This document shows, one piece after another, positions 47,302 through 59,455 of a DNA stretch of 64,000 bases (within the stretch, counting starts at the first letter, position 1; each line of letters opens with the position of its first letter). The notes beneath the pieces are model-generated. The model saw nothing but the letters and a program-made list of their open reading frames with translations, was not told where the DNA came from and ran no database searches. A program made the position numbers and the translations under genes. The DNA lies in NCBI RefSeq assembly GCF_000208745.1, contig NC_030857.1, positions 19,378,449-19,442,448 on the forward strand. The letters are read 5' to 3'. The DNA comes from Theobroma cacao (taxonomy: Eukaryota > Streptophyta > Magnoliopsida > Malvales > Malvaceae).

Positions 47302-49421
47302 TGTAGTACCCCGTACTTTGATATGGTGGCTAATAAAGCTTACAAATGCCAATTGAGGTTAATTACCAAGTTAAAAAGGTGATTCGAAAGTGAACTTATG
47401 AAACCTCGACCTTTATAAACCCGTAATTAGTAGTAGACGCAATAACACGGACTAGGGGCAATTTCATCATTTCTCATGGTGAGCTCCTGAAAGTAGCTCT
47501 CAAATGTTATTAAGGTCTAAATAGACCTAAGGAATAAATAAATGATGGTAAAAATGAATGAAGAAGATAGAAATATCGATAATTTTCATGGTAGGGGTAA
47601 AACGGTCATTTTGCATCTCGAGTCAAAATTTTTAAATTTTTGTAAACTCGAGTATTTCTAGACTCTTATGGAGCTTGTCTTAGTGTCAAAGAAGTAAAAA
47701 GATTGTATAAAGGCAATGGAAAGACAAAATGACCTTTTTAAGGGTATTTTGGTAATTACGTGAGAAAATGGATAAGCATAAAGCATAAATATCTAAGTTT
47801 CTAGAAAGTTCTTCAAATTTCCAGCAACTTCTTCTTCTTCTTCTTCCTTTCTCACGTTTTTTTACCTCCCATTGGAGCTTGCTTTTAAGCCTCCATAGAT
47901 TTTCTCAAGTTAATCTCAATTTTCATACTTTTATGCACCTTTTCGCAAAGTCCTTTGTGCTCTCTTACTCTTTCACCTTAAAACCCTCAAAAGCCTTTCC
48001 TTAATACTTTCTCTCACTAGTTGGACATTCTAGAGAGAGAAAGAGAGATTTTTCACAAGAATTCGAAAGCTTTTGAAAAGGAATTCGATTACAAAGCTAC
48101 CAAGGTCCCAACGAGACCCCACATCTCCATTCGAACCATTAGTGAGAGTTGGAGTTGATTTAAGAATCAACAAAGACACTGTGAGTGAACCTGCACTGAA
48201 AATATTTTGGGAAATGTATTAGTGTTTGGACGAAGCGTGTGAATGATTTTTATTTGATTGTTCCTTAAAGATTATGCATGGGAACCAACCTTTATTAAAA
48301 CATTTTACGTTTTGAGTATGCAATATGATGAATCCTTGTGCCTTATATGATGTTGATATAAATATATATGTTGCGTATTGATAGTTAATATTGTGAAACA
48401 AATACAACCATGAGTGTGCGCGATGTGGGGATGCACATGCCGGTGATGATGAGGTGCGAAAGTGTGGATAGTGATGTTGATGTGTGCGAGTAGGGAGTGC
48501 ACACGATGATATTGCCTTATGCTTGTAGAGAGTGCACATTGGATGAGTGAGGTGGTGGTATTCGTGTTTATATATGTATATATACATGTGTAAGAGAAAG
48601 TTATGAATATAATAGGTGGATGTAATGTATGTGAAATCTTGCATGTTGACCCTTGAAATCTTGCTAATTATCTTCAAATTGAATTGTATTGCAGCGAGAA
48701 ACGCTCGGGTTGTTGCCACCCGAATCTCGCTGCAGCGAGAATGGACAAGAAACCTTCTATCATGTTTACTACCTTGCTTGGTTTCTGCCATATTTTCTAC
48801 TTCTTTAACCTCACGATTGATCATGGATTTTCAACATCAAGGGATTAGTTAATCAAGTTTGAAATGAGGGGTTTTAATAATAATTAAACTAAATTGCATT
48901 GTTTTTGAATCAAAGTGCATCATGATTTTTAAACTTTCCTTATCGTCGCTAGTTCCCTTCCTATGTTCACTCACTAGGTTTATACTCACGTTTTTAAACT
49001 TCATGTTTTAGGTTTCTGAGTAAAAGGTGATTGGATCCTAAGACGAGGTGATCCTCCCTATCCATTGTTCGGTAGGTTTGCCATGATACTAAGTGTTACC
49101 ACCCACACCCAGAGTCACTCCGCTGGCGTTCAAAGTCTTTGAATGTGTACATGTAAACTGGATGTGATTTGCTAAGAATCGTTTGGCAAACTTTTTATGT
49201 ATATTAAGATTGATGAATACCATTATGAGTATATACTTGGATTTTATGAATAGATTTCAATGAAGTTATTGTTTGAACATTATGATTTATGGAACTTAAA
49301 AAGGAATATGGATGATAAAGGGGCTGACGTATAGGTTTATACAAGAAGGCTTGCTTGGGCTTAGTGGGCTATGCCCATTGGGCCCATGCACCTATCATGG
49401 CCGAAAGATTGGGCTATGACA
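47302..49421 (+). repeat. 3' LTR of the Tekay/Del-like element
   Basis: 2120 bases, TGTAGTACCCC to TGACA. It matches the 5' LTR throughout with scattered substitutions; it has fewer minisatellite units and a second GCAGCGAGA word (48692). Confidence 0.9.
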
Positions 49422-49426
49422 CCTCC

Positions 49427-49598
49427 ATTCGGTGCAGCTCCATATAACCGTTCCTCACTGTGTAAAATTACATTAAAATCGCCCCCTATAATCCATGGCA
49501 TCTAGATATTAATCGACAAGTTCCTCAAGCAATCCTAAAGCCCTATCCACTCAGACCTAGTACATTTTGCATAAATAAAAGATGCCAACAAGGGTAAT
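49427..49598 (-). pseudogene. LINE-1 ORF2, endonuclease piece
   Basis: On the minus strand it encodes GGDFNVILHSEERLYGAAPN, the same endonuclease segment as GDFNVILKKEERLYG in LINE-2. It continues LINE-1 across the Tekay/Del-like insertion and is cut on its right by solo LTR B2. Confidence 0.85.
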
Positions 49599-52500
49599 TG
49601 TAAAACCCGACCCTATAAATACATGTCATGACATACATGCACTGAGTAGCATGTTATTATGCTAGGAAAGCACCTAAGAAAAGACGAAACCCGGTATTGT
49701 ACCTAACGGTACACTTGAGTTGATTTAACCTCGAACTAGTTCAAATAGGAATCGTAGGATGAAATTTAATATTTTACAGTCCAGGAATGACTAAAAATGA
49801 TTGTTCGGAGTTCGAGGGTTCATTAGGGGTAAAATTGAAAATTTTGATGTTTATGGGTAAAATCGTCATTTTGCCACTTGCGATAATAATTTGATAATGG
49901 AGTGAAATTTTTGACCAAGATTAACTATTTGGAGTATAATTTAATGATAGGAAGTGAAAAAGTTTAATTCTGGTGATTTCTCGAGTGTAGGGGCAAAATC
50001 GTTATTTTACCACCCGAGGACAAAATTTGAGATTTTGAGAGAATTTAGATCAAATTTGACAAATTGGAGAATGGTATGAGTATAAGGGATGAAAAATATG
50101 TCTATGGGTAATTTTTCAATTTTTTGGGCAAAAATGTAATTTTTCACTTTTATGGGGGTAAAAGTGTAAATTTCAAAAATTACTCCACCGAGACTTTGGA
50201 TAAGTCTGAGAATTTTATCTAAGCTATGAATATATGAGACAAGTGTATGGTGAAAATTTGGAAACAAATGGATGAAATTTTAAAAATGGGCCAATGGGAA
50301 AGTGACATGTGGCATTTTTTAATGATATAATATTATTTTAATGAAAAGTCAGCCCATTTAAACCCAAATTTTAAGTGCTGGCCGGCCATAAGGAAGAACA
50401 AGAGAGGAAATAGAGAGGAAAGGAAGAAAAAAAGAAAAACCAAAGAGAAACAAGAAAATTCAAAGGGAAATTCGCGGTTTTCGACCGTTTACGCGTCTAA
50501 CGGTAAGATTTTTCGATTTTAGCTTGATTTCTACCTTTCCTATGCCTTTATTTCCATTTAGCATGCTTGAGGAGAGAGATCAAAAAGTGATATCAAGGGC
50601 TGGACGAAATTCTAGGGGAGAGAAATTGAAATTTTTAGGTTTTGATTTTTAGTTAAATTGATAGTTTTAGTTAGTTAAATGTGTTTAGAAATTAAATTGG
50701 GCAAGAAATCATTAAATTTTCACAATACCCACTCTTGGCTGGATGCTCAATGCTGTACAATGATGATGAATTGATTTTATTCTAAGGGAAATGAAGAGAA
50801 AATGATGAAAAACGATTAAACGTGATAGAAAAACAAAGTAGAAAATTAACCGAGTTAATGTCCCATTTTTGGCCGAATTTTCCAAGGAAGGGAGTGAGCT
50901 GATTTTGTTGTTTTTAGAAGGTTATTGGCTGATATTTAATGGTTAGAAATGTTGGAGAGAGAATGGGATGATTTAGAGCTAAAATGGAGCGCGTTAGCAA
51001 TTTATCGGGCAAAGTGCCAAAAATAGGTTAATACCGCGTTTAAGCCGTTTTAGGCTATTGCATTTCATACCATGCATTAGTATAGGATTTAAGTTAATTA
51101 TATAGTGATTTAGCATCAATGTGATGAATTGTGTAAATTTTTGTAATGTGTCTAGGAGGAGAGCCTTCCGGAAAAGGCAAAGAAGTCGTACCCGACGAGT
51201 AGTGATCGGGGCGCTTAGAAAGCTTTTAGTTTGTACAAACGGTGAGTAAACTTATTATTATTGTAAATTATCTAGAGTTTATTTTAAATGCCCTTTATGT
51301 ATTTTATGAAATGAGAACGAGATTAAAACGGGATTTTTGATGTTTTAGGAATAAATGTGACAAATAAAAATATATTGTATTGATTATGAAATTGAGTAAT
51401 TGGAGGCTGCAAATTGACTTGAAAAATATATATTTTCCTAGGAATGGCTTATGAGAAATGAGTATATGTGGCTATATTTTGTGAGTGCATTTGGGAAATT
51501 TATGTAAGTTGGTTTTACTATGCAGGCTGGATAAATAAATAAAAGCCACGTTATACTGTCGAAATTTTATTAAAATTGGTGGGTTAGTCACTGCAGTGAC
51601 GGGTTTCCGTGGACTGCCTATTAGAGGGGCACGGTAAACCCAGTTATATAGTTACTCCGGTTGTAGAGGCGAGGAGGGTAACTCCCGGGGTAGTATTAGA
51701 GCTCACTTCACGTCGAACCCCCACGTGAATGTGTAACTCGGCCAACGCCAAGGAACGGCTGGTTTTAAAAATAAAAATGTGTTTCACGTGTGAATATTTT
51801 AACACCCTTGGCGGACTCGGTTAGATGCCTCGGCCAAGGTATCCCCGAGGATTAGTTTTGGCTTGAGCCTTGTTTTAATAAAAGACATAAGCCTTAACAA
51901 CTGTTTTGGTAAATTACAAATATTTTATGGTTTAAGAAATAAATTGAAAACATTATGAAATGGGTTGAAATTTGTTGTTTAAACTTGCCTCCATTTTACT
52001 CGCCTTTAGATATTTATGATAATGTCTGTTTACTCATTGGGATTGCAAAATCTCACCCAACTCCTTTCCACCCATTTCAGGTTCAGTATAGACTGTAGAT
52101 AGCTGATCTCATCGAGGACTACCATTGGATCTGCATTTTCCAAACCGTAGGTTCACAGTCCTCTTTACTTTTGTTTATTCGGGGGCCCTCTTGTTATTGT
52201 AAATTAAATTAAATATTTTGGCTTACTGTATTTCAGTATGTATAAATTTATTTAGCTTTTACGCTATAAAAATTATTCACGTATAACTCTATAAATATTG
52301 TTTTACAAGAAAATAGAATATTTCCCTTAATATTTCTTTTATTTTCTTATTATATTCAAATAACCGTAATTTCGTTTTAAATGAAGATTTTAGACTTTTA
52401 AACTCATTTTGAATATGAATTATGTGTTTTGTACTTGTATATTACGTTTTAGCCAGTTTCGAAATTTTTGAGAAAAAATGACCAAAATACCCCTGTGTGA

Positions 52501-52702
52501 CGAAAATTTTATTTTGATTGTTTTTTATCTAAAATAGTGTATATTCTCTAAAAACTCGATATTTAACAACGATTGCTCACAGGAAAAGAAAGAAACTAAT
52601 ATGTAAGCCTTGCAGGGTTCCGGTTGGCATTCCGGATAATGAGTGTCAATCGGGACGTCGCGGCGATTGTCATGGGCCTGAGGGAAGTTCCGAGTCGTGA
52701 CA
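49599..52702 (+). mobile_element. Solo LTR B2
   Basis: 3104 bases with TG at 49599 and CA at 52702, flanked by the duplication GTAAT (49594-49598, 52703-52707) within the LINE-1 endonuclease. It is colinear with B1 (16819-20435) but has one copy of the unit duplicated there. It has no genes. Around 50460-50510 it contains a CG-rich word CGGTTTTCGACCGTTTACGC. Confidence 0.85.
51590..51870 (+). other. GC-rich conserved block of LTR family B (copy B2)
   Basis: Matches 18760-19050 closely: CCTATTAGAGGGGCACGGTA, TCACTTCACG, CCACGTGA, and the inverted pair CGCCAAGG (51746-51753) / CCTTGGCG (51806-51813). Confidence 0.6.
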
Positions 52703-52707
52703 GTAAT

Positions 52708-53305
52708 TCTAGCCACGACATTGAGATTTTTAAATGCAAGCATTGTACATGGTCCAGCAACACTTTACAGCTCAAATCAAAGAGTGAAAAAACCATTTTT
52801 TTTAGAGCAGTTTATGAATACTTTCTCAAAACCCAATTTCCTTCTAATAAAATCAGCTTTATTAGCGTCAACGATGGGTTCCAAATTCACTAAAATTTTA
52901 ATTTTATGCAGAAGCTGCAATTTCTTAATTCTTTTTGAATTACCACACTAGAAATACCCCTCACATTCCACACAGTGCACTAATCATTGGAGGTTTCTGG
53001 CAGCAAAGCATATAGAGATGAAGCCATCATCTGAAGCCCCATCATTTTCTCCCATGACTATTGCATCCTCTGATGCTAAGCTAATTGTTCTCCCAAGCGA
53101 AACTGCACTATCTGAATGTCTCATATGCTTCACCAGTGGATGGACTTCTAGTTCCGCAGAGTTAGTTCCTGAAAAGCAAGGAACAGCACTTAGCTCTTTA
53201 TTATCCATACACTTACCTGAGGCTAACCCTAAGTTAAGAAGATGTCCATCAGAGCTTTCCATCCTTTCACATGTGCATGCCATTGTTGAGTCAAACTGGA
53301 CAGAG
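52708..53305 (-). pseudogene. LINE-1, 5'-most piece: endonuclease start and end of ORF1
   Basis: On the minus strand the ORF2 start MISAL lies at about 52985, followed after a frameshift by WNVRGISS, where LINE-2 has a stop. Further on, the endonuclease N-terminal part is broken. To the right (53283-52984) lies the tail of ORF1, with an LVKHMRHSDSAVSLGRTISL-like stretch matching 41700-41830 of LINE-2. The LINE ends at about 53305. Confidence 0.75.
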
Positions 53306-53870
53306 TTAGTTTAGATTAGACCTAGGTTTGGATAATATGTGTTAATATCACTTAGAAATTAAGTGCCTTGATTAGCAACTAAGGTAGACATATGCCTAGA
53401 TGCCACATATAGTCTAAGTAGAAATTGTGCTTAAAAAACCTAATTTAATTACATTCGATAGACATATAAAAACTCAATTAATTTAGGCATTTGTACAAAC
53501 ATCTAGACATAGGATTGTACAAGCATCTAGTATCAACCCCCATTCAATTAAGTACTTAAAGAAATAATAATCCAAGTGAAATGTGGAATGAAATCATGAT
53601 CCTAGACTTTAGTCCATTGAATATTCATTAAATTCTACTTGCAATCTTTAGTCTAATTTTAGATAGTTCAGTTTAAGTTTTATTTTTAATTCCTAAACTT
53701 TGATTTGCTTGGATAAAATTGATTTGTTTTAATGTTAGTACTTAGCAACAATTATTAAACTAACTCCCTTATGAAACGATACTTTCTTATCATTGTATTA
53801 TTTGTTAACCATGTGCACTTGCTTGCTTTCTTTGTTAAATTGAGACAAGTTTGTCTTGATAATTTAGAAA
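53306..53870 (+). repeat. LTR-like 3' end, probably the remainder of the outer Athila element
   Basis: The stretch 53680-53840 (TTTGATTTGCTTGGATAAA, TTAGTACTTAGCAA, ACGATACTTTC, GTGCACTTGCTT) follows the same order of words as the 3' end of the LTR-like insertion at 3890-4020. That and its place right after LINE-1 suggest it is the 3' end of the element LINE-1 entered. The exact end is uncertain; CA at about 53873 is a candidate. Confidence 0.5.
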
Positions 53871-55519
53871 GCAACACTTCTCCTTAGATATATTGTTCAT
53901 GTCAATCCATTTCTTTTTAAGAGATTAAAAAAAAATAAAAGTCTTTGATTATTAGACTTTGCTATTATAATTCAATAAAATTGAGGTAATTAAGAGACCG
54001 AGTAATATGTAAAACCCCAAATTCTATATCAAGAATTTCAACAAATTTGTTATGTAAGTACTTAAATCTATATTGAAAGGCATTTTTTATAGAGAAAAGC
54101 ATGATGTATGTAAAGCTTAAACTTATATTTAAAGACTCCCTATTGAGTCAAAACAGATAATTGTTTACTAAGTTAAGTAAGTCTCTCCAAATAATTTACA
54201 ATGAATATTTTTCTATAGTTGGTTGTTTCAATGCTATATGCAAGAAACTCTAAATCAAATACCAAAGTTATGTAAATTTTATGGATTCTACCAAATTCTA
54301 CTTATGCTCGGGAAAAAAGACTAATTAATTTCCATCAAATGCAAAAAGAAATTTTTTTTAAAAGACTAATTAAGTAGATAATCACAACTTCCTCCCACCA
54401 TGTTTGGTTCGTTAGAATGAGCCGACGACTCTATTGAATTATTACATGTCAAGATACAATTAGATATTCCCTTTAATATCACTTAAAATGATGAATCTTT
54501 GATTGATCTTTCATTTGCCTTTGTCTATTTAATGCTATACTCAATAAGTAACTTTATTTAATTTTAACCAAACATTTGAATAATTATTTTATTATTTTAT
54601 TCTCTTTCTATTGATTTCTCCAGTCACAGGTACTTTCAATATCTCTCCATTGGATCAGCCAAAGAAACAAAAAGGCAACAAGGGCAAAATTATTAAAATT
54701 TTGGACAGATACGTAAAATGGTGGTCCAAGTCCAACCATGATTGGTGAGTTGCCATTGTGGAACTTCCCAATTCCCATTCGTCATTCTGAGTGCATGATT
54801 TCACGTCAATGACATACGCAATGACGCTTTTGACTTGATGGTTTTTCACAAGAGATTCTCTCTGGCTTTTTAATATACTTATAATAATTTATTGAATTCA
54901 AAATTTTGTATAAAAATAATTAAAAATTAATTATAAAAAATTATAAATATATATTTTAAATTTTATATATATAATAATAAAAAATTAAAATTACAATCAC
55001 CATCACCTACCGCTATCTTAATTCTGTCATTGTTTATTTTCTTTGAGATTATATTAAAAAGCGAAAGAAGACACTTTTGTTTTGGATTATTGCATACAAT
55101 AACTTTATAATGAGCAAATTGTGAGAAATGGTTTTTTTATAAACCCAATTCAAAAATCACTTATTATAATTTTAACTATTTTTAGATGTTTTTTACATAA
55201 CTTGATAACAATGCTCTTTAAACAATTTTAGATAAATTAAAATAGCTTTAATTTTCTCTATCTCGCTATTCAGATAAAAATTTTAAAATTAAATATTGAT
55301 TTCTCTCTCTTTTTAAAACTGTCTATCTCACCATCCAGTTCTTTTTCACTATCCTAAAAAGCAGAGATGACATCAAAGTATGTGTTTTAGGTTCATGGAT
55401 TTATCAGTTTATATTCATAGAATCCCAAAGTTAAGAGTTTGAAATTGATTAGATATATCTGTAAATTAGAATACTGTATAACTTTGACAACTTAAACTAG
55501 ACTGCAAGCAAGTATATCA
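53871..55519. other. Unassigned AT-rich intergenic DNA
   Basis: I see no gene and no element ends. 54640-54850 is less AT-rich and might be an exon or promoter remnant, but neither strand gives a protein that I recognise. 54870-55000 is almost pure A/T. Confidence 0.5.
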
Positions 55520-55795
55520 ATTAGTTATTAGGTATTATATTACTAATTTTTAGACATTGTGTCATTGGTTTTTAGGTATTATGAGATTGATTTTTAGGCA
55601 TTGTGTGACTTAATTATTACATCTCTGGTTTTTAGGCATTATGTTACGTGACTAGGTTGTAGGCATTGCATAATTGATTTTTAGGCAATGCCTATCAACC
55701 AGTCACGTAGTACTTAAAAATTAGTCACGCAATGTTTAAAAACTAGTCACGCAATGTCCAAAAACTGATTACGCAATGCTTAAAAACTACCAAAA
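55520..55795. repeat. Fold-back repeat built from short tandem units
   Basis: The left arm has about six units of the form TTTTTAGGCATTGTGTGACT. The right arm has about four units of the reverse complement (AGTCACGCAATGCTTAAAAA). The centre is TAGGCAATGCCTA (55682-55694), a perfect 13-base palindrome. Units are 21-38 bases apart. Confidence 0.8.
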
Positions 55796-55889
55796 CTACT
55801 TAATTCCATTTAATAAAATCAACAACTTCAAATAACACACCATATTCTATTGAACAACATAATCAATGAATATGTCTACTTGGCAAAGA

Positions 55890-56030
55890 ATACTCAAAAT
55901 GCTCAAAGGTTTTTCTTCATATATTAAAAACCATACCAAAATGCTTAAAATGCTCAAAACGCTCAAAGGTTTTTCTTCGTGTATTAAAAATCACACCAAA
56001 ATGCTCGAAATGTTTAAAGGTTTTTTTTTT
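55890..56030 (+). repeat. Three imperfect tandem units of 50-60 bases
   Basis: Each unit has AAAATGCTCAAAGG, a T-rich run, then TATTAAAAAxCAxACC. The CAAAGGTTTTTCTTC word recurs at 55904, 55964 and, altered, 56015. An 81-codon frame runs over it (MNMSTWQ start, repeated LKGFSS); I regard that frame as a by-product of the repeat. Confidence 0.7.
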
Positions 56031-56868
56031 TTGTACAAGAAATACTCTAGAGATAAATGGTCTGGAGAGGAAAGCTCAAAGGATATGAGTGGGCTTGAAG
56101 CGTGGGCCTAAACATATAAGTCGGTTTTATTAAGGTAATTTTATCTAAAATTAATTTTTTTGTTAAAAATAATTAAAATTATAGAGAGGGCTATTTTCAA
56201 AAATACCTTATTTATGAGGAGTATTTTTGAAAAGAACCCTATAATTTATGTACAATTATATTTAAAAATTAAAATTTTATATTTTTATGTATTTCCATTT
56301 ACTTTTCCATGTCTTAGTGGAAAGAATTTGACTCCTATCCTTGGGCTTTGCCTACCATGCTAGATTGGATAAAGGCCAAATATACACCCAATATGTGAAT
56401 GAGCAAACTTCTGATATATTAGAATGGTGCCCCGATTTGCGTTGGGTCACTTTTTTTTTCTAAAAGTAATTTTTAATTGAATAATATTAAAATAGTCTTT
56501 AACCAAAATAATCGTTGTAAAATATTGATTTTAAATTGATTTTAAAAAATAAATCGATTAGATTAAAAGAGAAATGGATCATCAATTTAAATAATATGTT
56601 TAAAATTATGAAAAATGTGATAATTTCTAATATTTCTCATCATTGTCTTCATAAAAATTATGAAAATTTTATTTAAATTTTAATTATAAATTCCCACTAT
56701 ATAAAGTACTAATCATGTTTTTTTTTTACTTTTAAAACATGAATTCATTGGTAAAAATGTTGTTTTTGAAAGAAAGGGGATTCAAACCCATACTTTTTAA
56801 GTAGAGAAATTATACATTAATTAATAAATTAAATGCTCGAGTATTTTTTTTAATTTTTAAATATTTTT
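56031..56868. other. Unassigned AT-rich intergenic DNA
   Basis: No gene or element ends seen. A short GC-richer stretch (56040-56110) follows the tandem units. Confidence 0.5.
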
Positions 56869-56873
56869 AGTTT

Positions 56874-57161
56874 TGTTATGAAATAAATCTTAAAAGAACA
56901 AATAAAGATAACCTGAAAGAATAATTAAAGAGAATAAAGAAAGTGTTTAGGGGGAGAAAAGAGATCTTATTAAAGTGTATATTTACAAATGAAGTGAAGG
57001 AGTCTATTTATAGGTTAACAACCCCTTGAATCATAGTCCTAATCTAATTCTATCTAAGAGTTCAAATCATATTACATTTCTTGTATCTTGCCTTGCTGTT
57101 TGACTTGGTCTGCACTTCTTGAGTCATAATATAATGGACATTCACATATTTATTCATAACA
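56874..57161 (-). repeat. 3' LTR of copia element 3
   Basis: 288 bases. By eye it differs from the other LTR by about ten substitutions and two small indels. TATA box TATAAATAG on the minus strand at 57004-57012. Confidence 0.93.
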
Positions 57162-57172
57162 CTCCCCCTTGA
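57162..57172 (-). other. Polypurine tract of copia element 3
   Basis: On the minus strand TCAAGGGGGAG directly abuts the 3' LTR. Confidence 0.85.
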
Positions 57173-57439
57173 ATGTCCATTGTATTAAGAATACGCCTCG
57201 TTAAAACCTTATAAGGAAAAATCCTCATGGGAAAAAATCTGAGTGAAGGAAAAATAGTATATAATTCTTTTCAAGAATACGCTTATGACATACTGCCTTA
57301 TTAAAAACCTTATCAAGAAAAACCCAGCGAAAAAAACCTTGATGAAGGAAAAGAGTACAGTACGTATTTTACTCCCCTTGATGACTGCATTATAGAGATT
57401 TTTAAAATGATATATTCCATCTTTTCAAATGTTGTAATA

Positions 57440-58290
57440 AGAACGGCTTTGGTGAACAAATCTGCTAGATTGTCACTTGACTAAATTTGTTGAACAATAA
57501 TTTCACCCTTTTCTTGGAGATCATGAGTAAAGAATTTTGGCGAACTATGTGTTTTGTTCGATCGCCTTTAATATATCTTTCTTTTAATTGTGTTATGCAA
57601 GCAGTATTATCCTCATATAATGTTGTTGGAATTTTCTTCTTGGTTGACAAACCACACATTTCTCAAATATGTTCAGTTACAAATCTTAACCAGATACATT
57701 CACGACTTGTCTCATGAATTGCTAAAATTTTTGCATGGCTAGAAGAAGTAGCAACTATAGTTTGCTTTACAGAACGCCATGAAATAGTCGTACCTCTATA
57801 TGTGAATAAGTAACATGTCTGGGATCGAGCTTTATGTGGATCTGATAAATATCTACATCTGCATAACCAATTAAATCTTATTTTGATGCATTTGAATTAT
57901 ATAAGTCATATCCATTGTTCCTCGGAGATATTAAAGTATATGTTTAATTCCATTCCAATGTCTTCGAGTTGGAGAAGAACTATGTTTTGCTAATAAATTC
58001 ACCACAATTGATATATCAAGTCATGTATTGCTAGAAAGATACATTAGTACTTCACTTGCAATAAGACATGGTACTTCAGAACCAAGAAATTCTTCATTAT
58101 CCTCACAAGGTAAAAAAAAAGTCTTTTTTTCACATCTCATAACCTTACAACCATTAGTGAACTCAATGGATATGCTTTGTCCATATAAAATCATTTTAGC
58201 ACTTTTTGCAATAAAAATTAGATTAATGAACAAATACTTCATTTGTCAAGTGTTTAATCTAAAGACTCAAACAAAACTTTGTTTTTCCAT
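57440..58290 (-). pseudogene. Copia element 3 RT end and RNase H
   Basis: Read on the minus strand, 58242-58021 holds LPCEDNEEFLGSEVPCLIAS and EVLMYLS, the region before RNase H. 57659-57465 holds PTTLYEDNTACITQLKERYI and DRTKHI, which carry the RNase H Asp and the usual His-containing word. Frames are broken in several places between them. Confidence 0.85.
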
Positions 58291-59455
58291 GATCTTTCAT
58301 ATCAAATTCTCTCTTTAAATAATTCACGACTTTTAATAACTCTTCAAGAGTTCCAATAATGTTCAAGCCATCAATATAAACAACAATTATAATAAATTCA
58401 TATCTAAACCCCTTTTATAAAATACATGGGCATATAGGATTATTACTATAGCCTTCTTTCAATAAATTTGCACTAAGGTGATTATACCACGTGTGTCTGG
58501 ATTGCTTTAATCGATATAAAGATTTATTTAATTTAATCGAGTAAATTTCTCGATAGTTCAAATTTTATGCTTCAGGCAACTTAAATCCTTCAGGGCTTTT
58601 CATATAGATATTGATATCAAATGAGCCATATGTATAGGCTGTAGCTACACTCATTAGATGCATTTTCATTTTCTCATTTATTGCTAGATTAGTTAATATA
58701 GAATTGTAATTGTATCCACCACAGAGAATATATCTCTTTTCATATTTAATACCAAATCTTTGGGTAAAACATTGTGTGATAAGTCATGCTTTATATCTCA
58801 TAATCTCATTTTTCTCATTTCGTATTCACACAAATACCCATTTATATCTCACTGGTTTTACACCATTTGGCGTAGGGACTACAAGTAAAAAAACTTCACG
58901 TTTTGCAATTGAATTCCATTCCATTTTGATTGCGTCTTTCCACATTGGCCAATCATTTATATGTCTACATTCTTCAATAAATATAAGTTCAAGATCCTCG
59001 TTTTTCTTTTACAATATTGAGCTCTATACAAAATTTCGTCGACGTTTATTTATCGGTTCCATCTTTTCCCATCATGACATAATTTATTGAAATATCTTTA
59101 TTTTCACTGATTTCATGTACGTGAATTTCTTCTGAAATTTTTCTCAATTATGTCAGGGGTCTCTTCTAGAGTTTCTACTTCCTCTTTCGACCATCTTAAA
59201 TATTTGCTCCTTTTCTTTTTCGAAGATTTTATCTTTGAAACCGATTGATTTCCACACTTCTGGCATACCTTGTCCTACAGGGACATCAATGCTAATAGGA
59301 GCATTTGCAGCTGGTATATAAGATTTGGTTATTCCTTTTAGGTCAGTAAATACATCTGGCAACTGATTTACTATATTTTGCAAAATAATTATCTTTTGAA
59401 CTTCAAGTTCATATTGCTTTGTGCGATGATCAAAACTAGATAATGATAATTTACT
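58291..59455 (-). pseudogene. Copia element 3 reverse transcriptase and linker
   Basis: 59383-59153 is the linker before RT (MQNIVNQLPDVFTDLKGITK, SYIPAANAPISIDVPVGQ), well known in this group of copia elements. The RT itself (59100-58300) is so broken that only pieces can be read, such as the segment around 58860-58790 matching RT start words and 58395-58360 around the YVDD area. Confidence 0.75.

Larger units (their letters stand above)
23992..49421 (+). mobile_element. Tekay/Del-like LTR retrotransposon without recognisable genes, carrying two nested elements
   Basis: LTRs at 23992-26194 and 47302-49421 both start TGTAGTACCCC and end in TGACA. The element is flanked by the duplication CCTCC (23987-23991, 49422-49426) inside LINE-1. 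A primer site follows the 5' LTR, and a polypurine tract with GAGGACGAATTC just before it precedes the 3' LTR; that wording is typical of Tekay/Del chromoviruses, hence the name. The internal sequence (26195-26382, 36696-37262, 44248-47288; about 3.8 kb) has no gag or pol that I can find, so it is probably a non-autonomous relative. Confidence 0.85.
5797..53305 (-). mobile_element. LINE-1: 5'-truncated plant L1-type LINE, split into four pieces by later insertions
   Basis: On the minus strand this is the 3' about 4.65 kb of a LINE with endonuclease, reverse transcriptase, zf-RVT finger and RNase H, ending in a short A-run (seen as T-run at 5797-5803). It is broken at 7987/22285, 23991/49427 and 49598/52708. 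Removing the three insertions joins the sequence in the same order as LINE-2 (37279-44229), which is the strongest proof of nesting. The 5' end stops near 53,305, corresponding to about 41,950 in LINE-2, so it was cut short on insertion. A convincing target-site duplication was not found; AGATT words lie on both sides but do not extend. Confidence 0.85.

Noticed and set aside
50007..50267. Minus-strand ORF of 86 codons
   Set aside because: Lies within solo LTR B2, AT-rich, no domain, no counterpart in B1.
53018..53314. Plus-strand ORF of 98 codons
   Set aside because: Antisense of the LINE-1 ORF1 tail; the LINE runs on the minus strand.
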